Source of the DNA: Nilaparvata lugens
Taxonomy: Eukaryota; Arthropoda; Insecta; Hemiptera; Delphacidae
Reading direction: 5' to 3'
Length of the DNA stretch: 64,000 bases
Assembly (NCBI RefSeq): GCF_014356525.2
Contig: NC_052514.1
Location: forward strand, 5,132,764 to 5,196,763
Shown here: positions 32,393 to 43,963 of the stretch, piece by piece
Layout: the number at the start of each line of letters is the position of its first letter
Numbering within the stretch: position 1 is the first letter of the stretch
Translations under genes and position numbers: made by a program
The notes under the pieces: model-generated
Database searches by the model: none
Told to the model about the DNA's origin: nothing
Seen by the model: only the letters and a program-made list of their open reading frames with translations

Positions 32393-32805
32393 AAAATGTT
32401 AGGGAGAGAAAAAATAAGGTGAACTTGTGCAATTCCTCTCCCAAATTTATATAAGGTTACACATAGTCCGAAAAACGTTAAAGCTGCGTTCACACCAAAC
32501 TTATTAACAAAATGTTTATTTTTCCCTCTTTATAGATTCTATTAGATTAAACGGAGCTTGACAAACACATATGCACATCATGTGTATGATAAGATATATT
32601 CTAATAGAATCTATAAGGACGGTGAAATAAACATTTTGTTGATAACTTTGGTGTAAACGCAGCTTTAGTCTTGCAGTTGTTCGCTTCACAAAATTTCCAG
32701 TCCTTAATTATTTTCACAAAGTAGGTTTAATTTATATGCTTCAAAACCAAACATAGAAGAAATAATATTTCACATTATTATCACCAAAACAGGAAATATC
32801 ACATA
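32393..32805 (+). repeat. Third copy of the 29120-29405 repeat, split by a MITE
   Basis: AGGGAGAGAAAAAATAAGG and CCTCTCCCAAATTTAT precede the MITE; TTGTTCGCTTCACAAAATTT and CAGTCCTTAATTATTTTCA follow it. Confidence 0.8.
32478..32667. mobile_element. Hairpin MITE with AAGCTGCGTT ends
   Basis: AAGCTGCGTTCACACCAAAC at the left and GGTGTAAACGCAGCTT at the right are inverted, and pairing continues through ATAGATTCTATTAGA. Flanked by TA. Copies at 29200 and 29345 provide the related empty site (TTAAGTCATG). Confidence 0.85.
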
Positions 32806-32840
32806 TTGAAGAAATAATTTTGCAGGACCAAAAACAAAAA

Positions 32841-33665
32841 TCTGGTGTGGCGCACTCACACAACTTTCCTTGCCGTTATGAGAATTTATCACCTGACGCT
32901 AGTGTTCACGCGCATCTCAAGTCTACTTATAAACAAAGATCTGGGCCAGCTGATGACAGGACAATAACGCTGGAGACATACGAGGTCTGCTATCTCTTAA
33001 TAGTAAATCATTTAATAGAATCAACAGTTTCCAACAGTTTGCAATTGGATAATAACATTTTCTCGAATTTCGAGCTTATTTTCAATTTTAGGTGAAAATG
33101 TTACTGAGCATTAATTGTGGAGATTTTCATGCTCAATCTTTTCCACTCAATTCTTTTTGTTCAAATTGTATCTGAAGCCTGATAATTGAGAATCTAAAAT
33201 CAAACTTTGCATAGATGGGGCGGAGCTCCTGAAATTTTCACAGATATGGGACTTGTGGCAGTTGATAGAGCTTATTGATGACTATTTTAGGTATAACTTT
33301 AATCAAAATCGTTGCAGCCGTTTTCGAGAAAACCCCTGTTTTTCACAACATTTTCGCCATTTTAGCCGCTATCTTGAATTGCATTTGATCGAAATTGCTT
33401 GTGTCGGATCCTTATAGGGTAGTTCCAAATTTCAAGTCATTCCGTTCATTGGGAGATGAGATATCGTGTACACAGACGCACATACACTCATACACACACG
33501 AACACACACACAAACACACACACACGTACAGACTAATACCCAAAAACCCCTTTTTTGGACTCAGGGGACCTTGAAACGTATAGGAATTTAGTAATTGGGG
33601 TACCTTAATTTTTTTTGGAAAGCAATACTTTATTTACCTATGGTAATAAGGCAAGGAAACTAAAA
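32841..33665 (+). mobile_element. Family B element B5 with short CA tract
   Basis: TCTGGTGTGGCGCACTCACA to CCTATGGTAATAAGGCAAGG. The CA tract (33494-33525) is short and interrupted. Confidence 0.85.
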
Positions 33666-34410
33666 GCACAGCTAGTAGGCTGCCGAATATTAGGCTCAAT
33701 TCCTTATTACAAGATTATCATATTGAAAAAGTAGTTGCCAGAATAAGTCACACCAATTCCATTTCAATGTTCTACATAACATACTACTAGACAGAAAATT
33801 TGAGAGATGTCGTTAGAAGAGATTCAGTTTGAAGAAACTTGAGTTTCGTTTGAAACTTGGAAAAATGTTCTAGTTGATTAGACTAGTATGATGAACTGGT
33901 AGTTTTGAATACCATAAGATTTTGTAGAGGTTTGATGTTCAGTCAAATGATAGTCTATAAAGCACTCAAGCTTCATGAATCCAGATTAACAGAAGTCAAA
34001 ATCAATCAATTCATTTATTTCACAAACAAACATAAAAAAGAAAGACGATATAAAAATGTGAAATAAAAGTGGACAACCCTAGTCATAAGCCCGATTGGGG
34101 TGTACTACTCCTAATAAAACAACTAAAAATACTCAGAGGAGTTTAATACTAAAGAACTTGCACTACTTAAACATAGATGAGTATACATAGTAATATTTAT
34201 TGAATCAAAATGTCTTATGTTCTCCTTTTAAACAGGGGTCAGGCAACTGCGTGTTCCAACTTACATTCAGCTCATAAAGAAAAAATGCATAAATTAAGTT
34301 ATACCAATATAATGAATTTTTAATCTGTTCCATTAAATCAGAATGTTTGGAATAATTTTGAAGCCCCTACAAGTAGGTTGAAGAATAGCACAGATTTCTT
34401 GATTATGATT
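33666..34410. other. Noncoding; possible retroelement 3-prime fragment
   Basis: 34005-34110 (TCATTTATTTCACAAACAAA, then GGACAACCCTAGTCATAAGC) resembles a LINE 3-prime end in minus orientation, but this is weak. The rest is unrecognised. Confidence 0.3.
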
Positions 34411-35178
34411 GAACTGCGTTTACGCCGGAGTTAATAACATAAGTTTTTAACATTTTTGTTATCAACTGATATTAATTACAAAAGTTAATAACATCATGTT
34501 GAGTTGCGTTTACACCGGAGTTGATAACATGAGTTATCAATAAAAAGTTGTCAACTTGACTGAATCGACAAAAAATTCTCTTGAAAAAAGTTGATAACTC
34601 GTGTTATCAACAGAAAATTCCTTGTTATTAACAAGATTTATGTTATTCATCGAGAGTTGGTAACTTTTGTAAATAACAGGTTACTATCTTCCCCGCGACC
34701 CCTCGCCCAGCTTCCCTACCCTACAACTTCAGCTGTTCCCTAATAACTACAGCTGCAGACAAAACACGTGACAAAGTTATTAACTTTTGTTGATAAAAAA
34801 ACTAGCAGCCAGAAGAAAATCTTATTAACTTATGTTGAAGACTTTTGTTTTAAACTCTGGTGTAATCGCATTATAATTTATTTACATTAAATCAGTGATG
34901 AAGAACATTATTTTAATAATCACACACATGTTTCAATTCAAATTTGAAGACAATTTTTTGCTTTTTATTCCGGCTGTTATATCATATGAATAGTCTCGTT
35001 AAATGAAATCATATGGAAGTCAATTATATTGATAACAAGATCTTGTTGATAACAAGGAATTTTCTGTTAGAAACATGAGTTATTAACTTTTGTCAAGAGA
35101 AATTTTTTACGATTCAGTCAAGTTAATAACTTTTTGTTAATAACTCATGTTATTAACTCCGGTGTAAACGTAGCTTTA
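34411..35178. mobile_element. Nested foldback cluster with GTTTACACCGGAGTT ends
   Basis: Left ends GCGTTTACGCCGGAGTTAAT (34416) and GCGTTTACACCGGAGTTGAT (34505); right ends AACTCTGGTGTAATCGCA (about 34855) and AACTCCGGTGTAAACGTAGC (35154). The 34505 arm pairs with the 35178 arm over about 150 bp, including GGAATTTTCTGTT. The four ends suggest one element inside another. Confidence 0.7.
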
Positions 35179-35740
35179 GACATTCTGCAGAATCTTAAAA
35201 AGATATCAGAGATTGACAATGGTGTAATAACCGGAACCGGTCTTCCTAAGTATCAATAAATCTGTGGTTTTTTGACAATCTCTTAGTCTATTTCATCCAA
35301 TATGAATTATTACCACAATATCAACTTCTCAACTACCGTACTCAAAAAGATGATAAAGTTCACATTTCTGAGAAACTTTTGAAAATTGTCATACACACAT
35401 TATCTTGCTACATAGCGATCGAAGTCAATTTATTATTCAGAATCTTCTACTAGATTTCTCTTTTAATTTTCCTTCATCACAATGATGTAAGCTATAAAGT
35501 ATCATAATAAACATTATGTGATATAGCATAAACTGGAAGTTTAGCATAAAGCAACATCTTTAGATGACACAAAAATTTGTCACACACTTGACTCCATCAA
35601 TCCTACATTCAGCAACATACCTTATGCTCAGAATTACATAAATGGCAATACATAGTGGGCAGCTAGATTGGGGATCTTTAGTTTGATTGTTCTTATATCA
35701 TCGGCAGTTAAGTCACACATACTCAGCTGACTAGTTGTAT
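35179..35740. other. No recognisable feature
   Basis: AT-rich noncoding DNA. Confidence 0.45.
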
Positions 35741-36020
35741 TGGTGACCGCTTTCTTCGGGTAGTATGTGACCGATGTGTTATGGCTCATTTCCTGCTTCC
35801 TGAGTCACAGCTGGGTTCTTCTCAGATGAGAGAGAGCGAGAGAGCGAGCGATAGTGAGAGTGCGAGAGAGGGAAATCGTGAAGCTGTTGCCGTTTGCTTG
35901 GTTGCTTGCTGTTTATCACGTAGTAGGCTAGTGAGTATCTTGTTATTTACTGTCGCTTTTTGGCCTACAAACGAAGTGAAGTGGCACCTGAGAATTCAAT
36001 ATTATTCTACAATATAATGA
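35741..36020 (+). other. G+C-richer island upstream of a LINE fragment
   Basis: Base composition is higher in G+C than its surroundings, with a GAGAGAGCGAG tract and a donor-like CTAGTGAGTATC at about 35930. A 78-residue frame from 35781 has no recognisable domain. It could be LINE sequence or a first exon; neither can be shown. Confidence 0.25.
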
Positions 36021-36056
36021 AAGTTATGACATTGGATGATGTTAAACTTCAGTCTA

Positions 36057-37008
36057 GTCTCGGTCAAAGTTCAGACTGTCAAGAGGAGTGCGGCAGGGAG
36101 ATGCTCTATCAGCAAGTCTCTTCAATATTGCCATTCGAAGGTACTGGAAAGTGTGACCAACACAGGTTGCATTGTTCACGAATCTAGACAAATCTGTGCA
36201 TATGCCGACGATGTTGTACTCATTGCCAGAAACGAAAGGGAGCTGAAAGGTATGTTCGAGGAGCTCCTGATGGCAGGGAAGGAGATGGGCCTGGATGTAA
36301 ATGCAGAAAAAACTAAGCATATGATAATAACAAGAAATGCTGCTCGAAGAGTAAATGTCTTCGAAGCTGGAGAATGGTCCTTTAAAAGCATACAGCATTT
36401 CTCATACCTGGGTGTTTACGTGATTAGTGCCAATAAAGTGAGTGACGAGATAAGACAGAGATTGATAGCTGGAAATCGTGCCTACTTTCCGAATATTAAA
36501 TTGATTACCTCTCGTTCACTATCTAGAGCAACCAAGCTCAAAATTTACAAGACACTGGTAAGACTAATAATCACATACGGTTCAGAAACCTGGAATTTAA
36601 CTGCAGTTAATACCACCAAACTGAGAGTTATCGAAAGGAAGATTATTAGGCGCATATATGGAGGCATCAATGACAATGGAGGCTTGAGGAGACGGTCAAA
36701 TGATGAAATAAATGAAATCCTAAAGGGTGAGGATGTGGTACGATTCATCAAATCGCAAAGATTGCGCTGGGCTGGTCATGTTGAGAGAATGGCGGACCAA
36801 CGAATGCCAAAAGCAATTTATAAGGCCAGGGTGGAGGGTAGAAGACGACAAGGGAGGCCACGCAATCGATGGAGTGATGAAGTGGAGGATGATCTCCGGA
36901 GGATGGGAGTTGTGGCATGGAGACGAAAGGCACGTGACCGTGATGTATGGAGGGCTCTAGTGCGAGAGGCTAAAGCTCACATCGAGCTGTAATGCCAGAA
37001 GAAGAAGA
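36057..37008 (+). pseudogene. RTE/CR1-like LINE reverse transcriptase, C-terminal part
   Basis: In one frame SRGVRQGDALSASLFNIAI (about 36090-36137), then a frameshift near 36138, then KVLESVTNTGCIVHE and the catalytic YADD (residues 56-59 of the long frame ending at 36992). Downstream are KTKHMIITRN, FSYLGVYV, IITYGSETWNLT, RLRWAGHVERM and RQGRPRNRWSDEVEDDLRRM. This order is typical of C-terminal halves of insect LINE polymerases. The 5-prime half, with motif A and the endonuclease, is absent. After the stop comes CCAGAAGAAGAAGA, a short simple tail. Unlike the other retroelements here, the 3-prime 850 bp is one open frame, suggesting a fairly recent insertion. Confidence 0.85.
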
Positions 37009-38426
37009 TATTGAAAGTACCCACTGAAAACTGGCTCATAATCTATTTTCCCAATTTTGAGATACAAAACTTGTAGTAAGTTCTATGCGAATCATTAGAA
37101 CGTTATAGCTCACTCCATACGTAGTCCGGGCGCAAATGTCATGAATAAGGCACTCCGTGGTCATTTTTGAGTAACAGCCGTGGAAGATGTCTCAATTTCT
37201 TCGTTAGGTCTAGCATATTAAGGATCGTGATGATGATAAGTCGAAATCACAGACAAACACCTCGGAAACAAGATGGCCGCCAAAATTTTCAGGGTTTTGC
37301 TATATCGCTTGTATTTCAATAACCGTTCGAGATATTCAACCGTTTCTTAGACGAAAATAATTTTAAAATCTTCCTTTACAATTTTTGATCTATACAATTT
37401 TCCTCTGAATCGCATATTTTTTTTAGTTATAACCTTCAAAAACCAAAAAAAAACTTGTTTTCCAAATTTGCTCAAATTTCATCCCATTATAACTTTCTTT
37501 GTGCAAGAGATACAGAGAAATTTCAAATCTATGAAATTTAGAGCGTTTTTTTCAACTTTAAAACGATTTATCTTCGTGCACTGTACGTAGAAAAATGAGT
37601 TCTCCAGAACCCTTCAAAGAAAACCCTGCATGATTTCTGGTGCGTTTTTCCATAAGCATGAGTTAACAAGCTAGAACTATAAAATCGATTTTTCATTACT
37701 ACTTTAAGATAGAGACTTGCAAATGGTCTCAATCTCTCCGTTACAACATGACGAATAAGAATATTGATGATGGAAACAACGAAAATATTCGACATCATTG
37801 AAAAATACAAGATGGCGCTCATTATTGACAGAAATTTTTATATCAATAATTGTTATTCATAGTGTTATTGTGAGAGATATCGGATATCTCCCACAATAAC
37901 GTATGGTTCAGTTTTAATGATAGTTAATTGTCTCAGAGGCTAGAAGCCTAGAAGGACATCATAAAAAAAATCATAACTCCAGAAAAAAAGGTGATAAATC
38001 CTTGAAACACACGGGAATAGATCATAAATTCTATTTCAAAGAAGTTTTGTTTTGCTCTTTATATCCAAAAACTGTCATTGGAAGTAGTTATTCAGGGAAA
38101 ACTCTCGTGAAAAATTGAATGTTTTTGAATAAGTGCATTTTTGTAGGTTAAAATCATATTTTAGGTGTAAATGTGTGAGAACAAACTTGGTAGAATAGTT
38201 CATTCTGATTCGATTCTCGTTTATTAGAGGTCTGTTTCATGGATGGTAACCATTCAATGACAGTTTTAATTAATGCTGAATCTGCCATTTTGAATCGGTC
38301 ATTAGGCGGGCCCAATCGTGACCCCCAAATGCGCATCAAGTGGTTCGGATATCCTGTGGTACTCTAGAATCAGAATATTTGGGCATGTTTCCATTTTCAC
38401 GAACTTCCCTCGAAACCCTGTTTTTG
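37009..38426. other. Noncoding, unrecognised
   Basis: AT-rich with several GATGGCCGCCAAAATTT and GAGATA-type phrases reminiscent of the interior of family B, but no ends found. No coding domain. Confidence 0.4.
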
Positions 38427-38477
38427 AGCCAAAAGAAGCCGGACTGCACGCCCACATCAAATCATTGATCGTTTTTT
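38427..38477 (+). repeat. 49-bp direct repeat, left of B6
   Basis: AGCC-A-AAGAAGCCGGACTGC and CACGCCCACATCA-ATCATTG match 39111-39159 with about two mismatches. Confidence 0.85.
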
Positions 38478-39104
38478 CTTTCCTCGCCCTATTACCATAG
38501 GTAAGGAAAGTAATGCTTTTCTGAAAAAAATAAGGTACCCCAATTTCTAAATTTCTATACGTTTCAAGGCCCCCTGAGTCCAAAAAAGTGGTTTTTGGGT
38601 ATTGGTCTGTATGTGTGTGTGTGTATATGAGTGTATGTGCGTCTGTGTACACGATATCTCATCTCCCAATCAACGGAATGACTTGAAATCCGGAACCTTA
38701 GGTCCTTACTGTATAAGGATCCGACACGAACAATTCCGATCAAATGCAGTTCAAGATGGTGGCTAGAATGGCGGAAACGTTGTCAAAAACAGGGTTTTTC
38801 GCGATTTTCTCGAAAACGACTCCAACGATTTTGATCAAATGTATACCTACAATAGTCATCGATAAGCTCGATCAACTGCCACAAGTCCCATATCTGTAAA
38901 AATTTCAGGAGCTCCGCCTCATCTATGCAGAGCTTGATTTCAGATTCACAATTATCAGGCTCATGTGTGTGTCTCCATCGTTATTGTCCTGTCACCAGCT
39001 GGCTCAAATCTTTGAATAGTAGACTTGAGATGCGCGTGAACACTAACGTCAGGTGATCAATTTTCATAACAGCAAGGAAAGTTGTGTGAGTGCGCCACAC
39101 CAGA
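38478..39104 (-). mobile_element. Family B element B6 flanked by long direct repeats
   Basis: CTTTCCTCGCCCTATTACCA to CGCCACACCAGA. The GT tract is very short (38611-38624). The interior is shorter than in B3/B4, with loss near 38960. Confidence 0.85.
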
Positions 39105-39110
39105 TTTTTT

Positions 39111-39159
39111 AGCCATAAGAAGCCGGACTGCACGCCCACATCAGATCATTGATCGTTTT
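39111..39159 (+). repeat. 49-bp direct repeat, right of B6
   Basis: Partner of 38427-38477; only a T run separates it from B6. Confidence 0.85.
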
Positions 39160-39612
39160 CTAATTATTCAGTACAAGCGTGGAACGCCAAATTCAATATC
39201 TCAAACAATCACACTAATTGAAATGAATTTCAGTAATTAATTTCGAAGTTGGATAACACTTGGCTTTACATGCTACACAACATGTAACTCAATTTGGTTT
39301 ACATAATTATTATACATTTGATGTGGACTACATAGTGATTCACTTCATTCTGACAGCGTTGGTTTAATGGGAAGTGAAGATGTAATTTTTGAGGAATGCT
39401 GACACGTTGAGTTGAATCTCGCTATAGCACATGAAGCTTCAGGGTGTGAACGTATTTCAAATTATTGTCATTATATAAGTCTCCCGACTTCATATATAAG
39501 GCTACCAGGACCGAAAATTGAAATGTTCCAATAATAATTAGACTAAACAAAGTAAATCCCACTTCAGCTATTATTACGGTGCTCTCTCACCCTCTGATCT
39601 CATTCACATTAT
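39160..39612. other. No recognisable feature
   Basis: AT-rich; includes TTTGAGGAATGCTGACA and CTCACTATAG-like phrases resembling 5560-5575. Confidence 0.4.
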
Positions 39613-39750
39613 CTCTCTCTCTCTCTCTTTCTCTCTCTATCTCTCTCTCTCTCTCTTTCTCTCTCTATCTCTCTCACTGACTCACTCTCTCTCTCTCTCT
39701 TTAGAATAAAGTACTGAATCAATCAATCAATCTCTCTCTCTCTTGGTAGA
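39613..39750. repeat. CT-rich tract with a short family C tail
   Basis: CTCTCTCT runs surround GAATAAAGTACTGAATCAAT at 39703-39722, a family C 3-prime tip. Confidence 0.8.
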
Positions 39751-39772
39751 GAGATCTCTATTTTGGTAGAGA

Positions 39773-40101
39773 GGGGAGGATATTTTTAATATTCTTTCCA
39801 AAGAATGGACATTGATATGTCCAAAGCTCCGCCAATTTATGTAGATGCATAACAATATAATTATTCATAGTTATTATATTACAAATTGCTTTTTCATATC
39901 ATATAGTTCATATACAGTTCAATATATATCATATACATATCATATAATATATCATATACATATACAGTTCAATAATTATTTTCTTAGTCTATTATTATGT
40001 CAATTCATCTATAATTTTGCTGTATTTTAAGCTATTGTATATAAGTGTATAAGCCAGTATATATTGTAATCTACATAAATAAAGTACTGAATCAATCAAT
40101 C
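39773..40101 (+). mobile_element. Family C retroelement 3-prime tail, longest copy
   Basis: Contains ATATTCTTTCCAAAGAATGG, TGTCCAAAGCTCCGCCAATT and AATAAAGTACTGAATCAATC. An ATATCATATACAT mini-expansion at 39895-39965 is not in the other copies. Confidence 0.65.
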
Positions 40102-40400
40102 ACTCTATCTCTCTTTACCTCACGCAAACTCTCAATTTAACTCTCTCACACTCTCTTCCTCTTTCATTCTCTGTCGCCCTCCCTACGCTTCCTTTCTGAA
40201 TCTCTTGCTCACTCTCTCTCCCTCTTTCTCTCCCTCTTTCTCTCGCTCACCACTCTCTTCCCCCTCTCTCACACACACACTCTCTCTCTCTCTTTGTGTC
40301 TTCCTCATTCTTCAATTCTCTCTTTTTCTCTCTCACTCACCCTATATCAATCTATCTATCTATCTTGTTATCGATCTATCCATCTCTTTCTCTCCAATAA
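40102..40400. repeat. CT-rich low-complexity region
   Basis: CTCTCT, CACACACA and ATCTATCT tracts. The open frame across it is an artefact. Confidence 0.85.
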
Positions 40401-40664
40401 TTATCGTTGCTTTGAACATTTTGATTAGTCTATCAATTTCAGAAATAATTATTGACGTGTTTGTTGACGTCATAAATACACGTAATCAACATTGGAGTAA
40501 CATAATTATGTAACAACAGAGCACGAGAAGTGTTTGAAGATTCTATTTTGTTCGCGGGTAAATTTTATCATTTAGTATTACAGTGATTTGAAAATAGTGG
40601 ATGGATTTTGAGTATACGTTATAGGACACTTAATTGATTTAGAAATTCAGGTGCTCAAATTTGT
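40401..40664. other. No recognisable feature
   Basis: Single-copy sequence immediately left of block 2; CATTGGAGTAACATAATTATG and an AT-rich spacer. Confidence 0.4.
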
Positions 40665-40870
40665 TACAACAGTACAGCAATATCAATCTATAGTTATAGT
40701 GGTTAGATACATCGTGGATAATGTGCTAGATGTCTGATAAGTCACTCCTTATTTTTATACAGCTATAATTTCTTTATCTATGACAAAAATTTTGTTAGAA
40801 CTACTTTTGTTAGATAGAACACACCTTGAGGCTGTGTTTGACACCAATTTTCATTTGTTTCAGTTTGAAA

Positions 40871-41035
40871 ATGCCCCTCTCTTGACTGTGAAAGAAAGAG
40901 TCAAAATATCAGCTCGTTATGAGGTCTGGGGATCTGTGGTGCGAGTACAAAGGTGGTGGAGGGCTGAACGAGGGATCCATGCAGCACTGGATGCAAAAAC
41001 ACTGAGATCTTTCTTAAGAATCGTTGCAACAGATT
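40871..41035 (+). pseudogene. Mariner-like transposase fragment, inverted duplicate
   Basis: MPLLTVKERVKISARYEVWG then VRVQRWWRAERGIH and a stop soon after. It is the inverted copy of 41061-41334 and has no catalytic residues. Confidence 0.6.
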
Positions 41036-41044
41036 AATGTGAAA

Positions 41045-41334
41045 GACCACTTTCACGAGATCATTGACGCAGTGATTTCTCGTGGCTCCTCATGAATATT
41101 TCACGAACTCTGTCAACATTCTCTGCTGTCCTTGACGTTGATGGTCTTCCTGATCGTCTTGCATCTGCGACACTCCCTGTTGTTAATAATTTGGAATCGC
41201 AATTTTTAACAGTTTTTGCACCATGGATCCCTCGTTCAGCCCTCCACCACCTCTGTCCTCGCACCACAGATCCCCAGACCTCATAACGAGCTGCAATTTT
41301 GGCTCGTTCTTGCACAGTCAAGAGATGGGGCATT
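41045..41334 (-). pseudogene. Mariner-like transposase DNA-binding region, less broken copy
   Basis: Runs MPHLLTVQERAKIAARYEVW, VRGQRWWRAERGIH, KTVKNCDSKLLTTGSVADAR, RSGRPSTSRTAENVDRVREI and MRSHEKSLRQ, then a TGA stop, and continues SRESGLSH in the same frame. The uninterrupted first part shows what the block 1 copy looked like before its filler insert. About 90 residues of a paired helix-turn-helix domain; the DDE domain is missing. Confidence 0.7.
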
Positions 41335-42129
41335 TTTAAACTGAAACAAATGAAAATTGGTGTTAAACACAACCTCAAGGAGTGCTCTATCTATCAAAAG
41401 TAGTTCTAACAAAATTGGTTCATAGATAAAGAAATTATAGCTGTATAAAAATAGGGAGTGACTTATCAGACAGGAGAGGGGGCATTTTTAAACTGAAACA
41501 AATGGAAATTGGTGATAAACACAACCTCAAGGAGTGCTCTATCTAACAAAAGTAGTTCTAACAAAATTGGTTCATAGATAAAGAAATTATAGCTGTATGA
41601 AAATAGGGAGTGACTATCAGTCAAGAGAGGAGACATTTTTTAACTAAAACAAATGAAAATTGGTGTTAAACACAACCTCAAGGAGTGCTCCATATAACAA
41701 AAGTAGTTCTAACAAAATTTGTTCATATATAAATAAATTATAGCTGTATAAAAATAGGGAGTGACTTATCAGACACTCTGTATAGTGGATATAGATACAT
41801 CGTGTATGGTGTACAGTGGATAGGCTAGAGATACATCGTGAAAAGTGTACAGTGGATACATCGATTCTATCAGAGGATGTTTTTTAGTGTCTACAGAATG
41901 GTGTTTGGATTCAGAAGAACTATTGGATGCTCTATGGGAAAGTGAGTATGAAACTCATCAATTTTGTACTCATTATATTATAGTTTGTATTACACTTTTA
42001 AGGTGGATTCGCACAATACAGTGTCAGTAAAAATATAATCCTTATAAGTTCGAAATTATTCATATTTTGATGACTCTCTACTCTTTGATTTTTTGTAGAG
42101 TAATAGTCTGTTGTATGAGTTATGAACAT

Positions 42130-42838
42130 AAATATCGGGGGACCGAGCTTTGCTCTGGAGTGTAAAAGCATAGCAAATTTGTAACGAAAGATTGAATTTA
42201 TAGTTTATATATTTTATTTATTCATTTTCTCAGTCGTACAATCATTTTTACTCTTGTATGAGGAGGCACAACAGGCTTATGCCCAAAACTGTCCCTTTTC
42301 GAATTTATACTACAGTTCAAATCAAAATCTAGGTCAAGCTACGTTACTCATCAAAATTACAGTTTATTCACACTTGAAAAAGCGAACACATCTTCAATTA
42401 CAAATAGATATACGATGAATTCGATTTAGAATGATATACTATGTTTACTACAAAATTTTTCAATATACTATGTACTAATTAATCTACACTAACAGCATAA
42501 TAGTTACTATTTTCGACTTTCTGAAGTAAACGTGTTTCCAAAAAAAGAGAAATAAACGAAAAAATTTTTTCGTGCTGAATTTTTCTTCTCGTGAGATCAG
42601 CTGAATGATCCCATACATGCACTCGTTCACTCTTTTCCATGTCCTTCACCGAATCATCCTAGGGTTGAGACCTAGTGCAATCGAATATCATAAACCTACT
42701 TTGTTCCAAATTTCGTGAGAATCGTTAGAGCTGTTATCGAGATCCGGTCACATACAGATATCTTTATAAACATAAAAACATCTAAACATTTAAACATCTG
42801 AACATATAAACAGAAATTGCTCGTTTAATAGTATAGGA
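42130..42838 (+). mobile_element. Family A element, block 2 copy of A1
   Basis: AATATCGGGGGACCGAGC to GTTTAATAGTATAGGAT. Scattered substitutions relative to A1. Confidence 0.65.
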
Positions 42839-42879
42839 TACGTATTAAATGTATGTTATTTTGTAGCTTAAAATTAAGC

Positions 42880-43963
42880 TACAGAATAAAATTATAATTG
42901 AGCCACAAATTTAAGTTCGAACCAACTTTGTCATCGGTAACTTGAATATCTTGTAAAGGATATCTACTTACATAAACAACAATATAAAGGCCTAATACAT
43001 AATAGAAACTGCGTCACCTATGTAGATCAAGCTACGGATTAAAATGATAATTGAGCCACAAATTTAAGTTCGAACCAACTTTGTCATCGGTAACTTAAAT
43101 CTGTGCTTTAAACGGTTATTGACATCAATTTGTTTGGAACTTTTATGTTCCTGCTCAACACTTTAGAAGCGAAAGGTTCCTGAGGCTTTAGTTTATCGTT
43201 GTAACTCCAGCCTGTAATTACCAATCTGAAGCGAAACAAATTTATAATCTCTAAAACATAGGCTCCATTCTACCATGTCAAGATTCTCTTTGAACTGACA
43301 GCATTGGTTAAATTAGAATCATTGTTTTCATTTATGAAGTGTGCTGAAAGTTTGAGGTGAATAAAGCTGAAATGCATCATTTCAGTGTTTGATATTTAAT
43401 ATGAGCTCAGAACTTTATTTTATTTATATTCTCGGCCTGTAAATATTGTACAGTACGTCTATAATGTAGCTATGTAATACAGTGATCAGCTTACGGTTTA
43501 TCTATGCTCTAAGCCCAAAACTGTTCCTTTCCCAAATTGAATCGCATTACTCTATCAAATGGTTGTCCTCTTCAATTTGATACGCATGGCAGAGGATTTG
43601 AATATCATCATGTTCACGAAAGAAAGCAAGGGTTTAATAAGCATGTGTTCTAGAAAAGTTGAAAGATATTATATTTTATACTAATTTGATGGAATAATCT
43701 CCGCTTGAAGTGAACTTCACTTAATCATTGAATACTATTGTATTCAATATTTCATATTATTTTATGCCACTTTGTTTATAAATTTTTTGTAATCTATTTC
43801 TTTTTGAAGCTCACGAACGGACGTAAGTCTTGTGAGCTCCACATTCTATTTCTTGTAATAATTTTTGTATGTACATTGTCAATTTGATTTTCTATGTTGT
43901 ACAAGAGATGAATGAATAAACTTGAATAAACTTGAATAAACTTGAATAAACTTGAACTTGAAT
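42880..43963 (+). repeat. Direct repeat pair and LINE 3-prime remnant, block 2
   Basis: Same 153-bp-spaced direct repeats (about 42880-42955 and 43030-43105), then the LINE 3-prime remnant ending in four AATAAACTTG units (43914-43953). Confidence 0.6.

Larger units (their letters stand above)
40724..41780. mobile_element. Mariner-like relic, block 2 copy
   Basis: Right end and flanking TA (41781-41782) match block 1. The left end is mutated (ATGTGCTAGATGTCTGATAA), so the TA-CAGA start is lost here. Subterminal triplication present. Confidence 0.7.

Noticed and set aside
36054..36398. Minus-strand frames over the LINE fragment
   Set aside because: Antisense shadows of the plus-strand reverse transcriptase.
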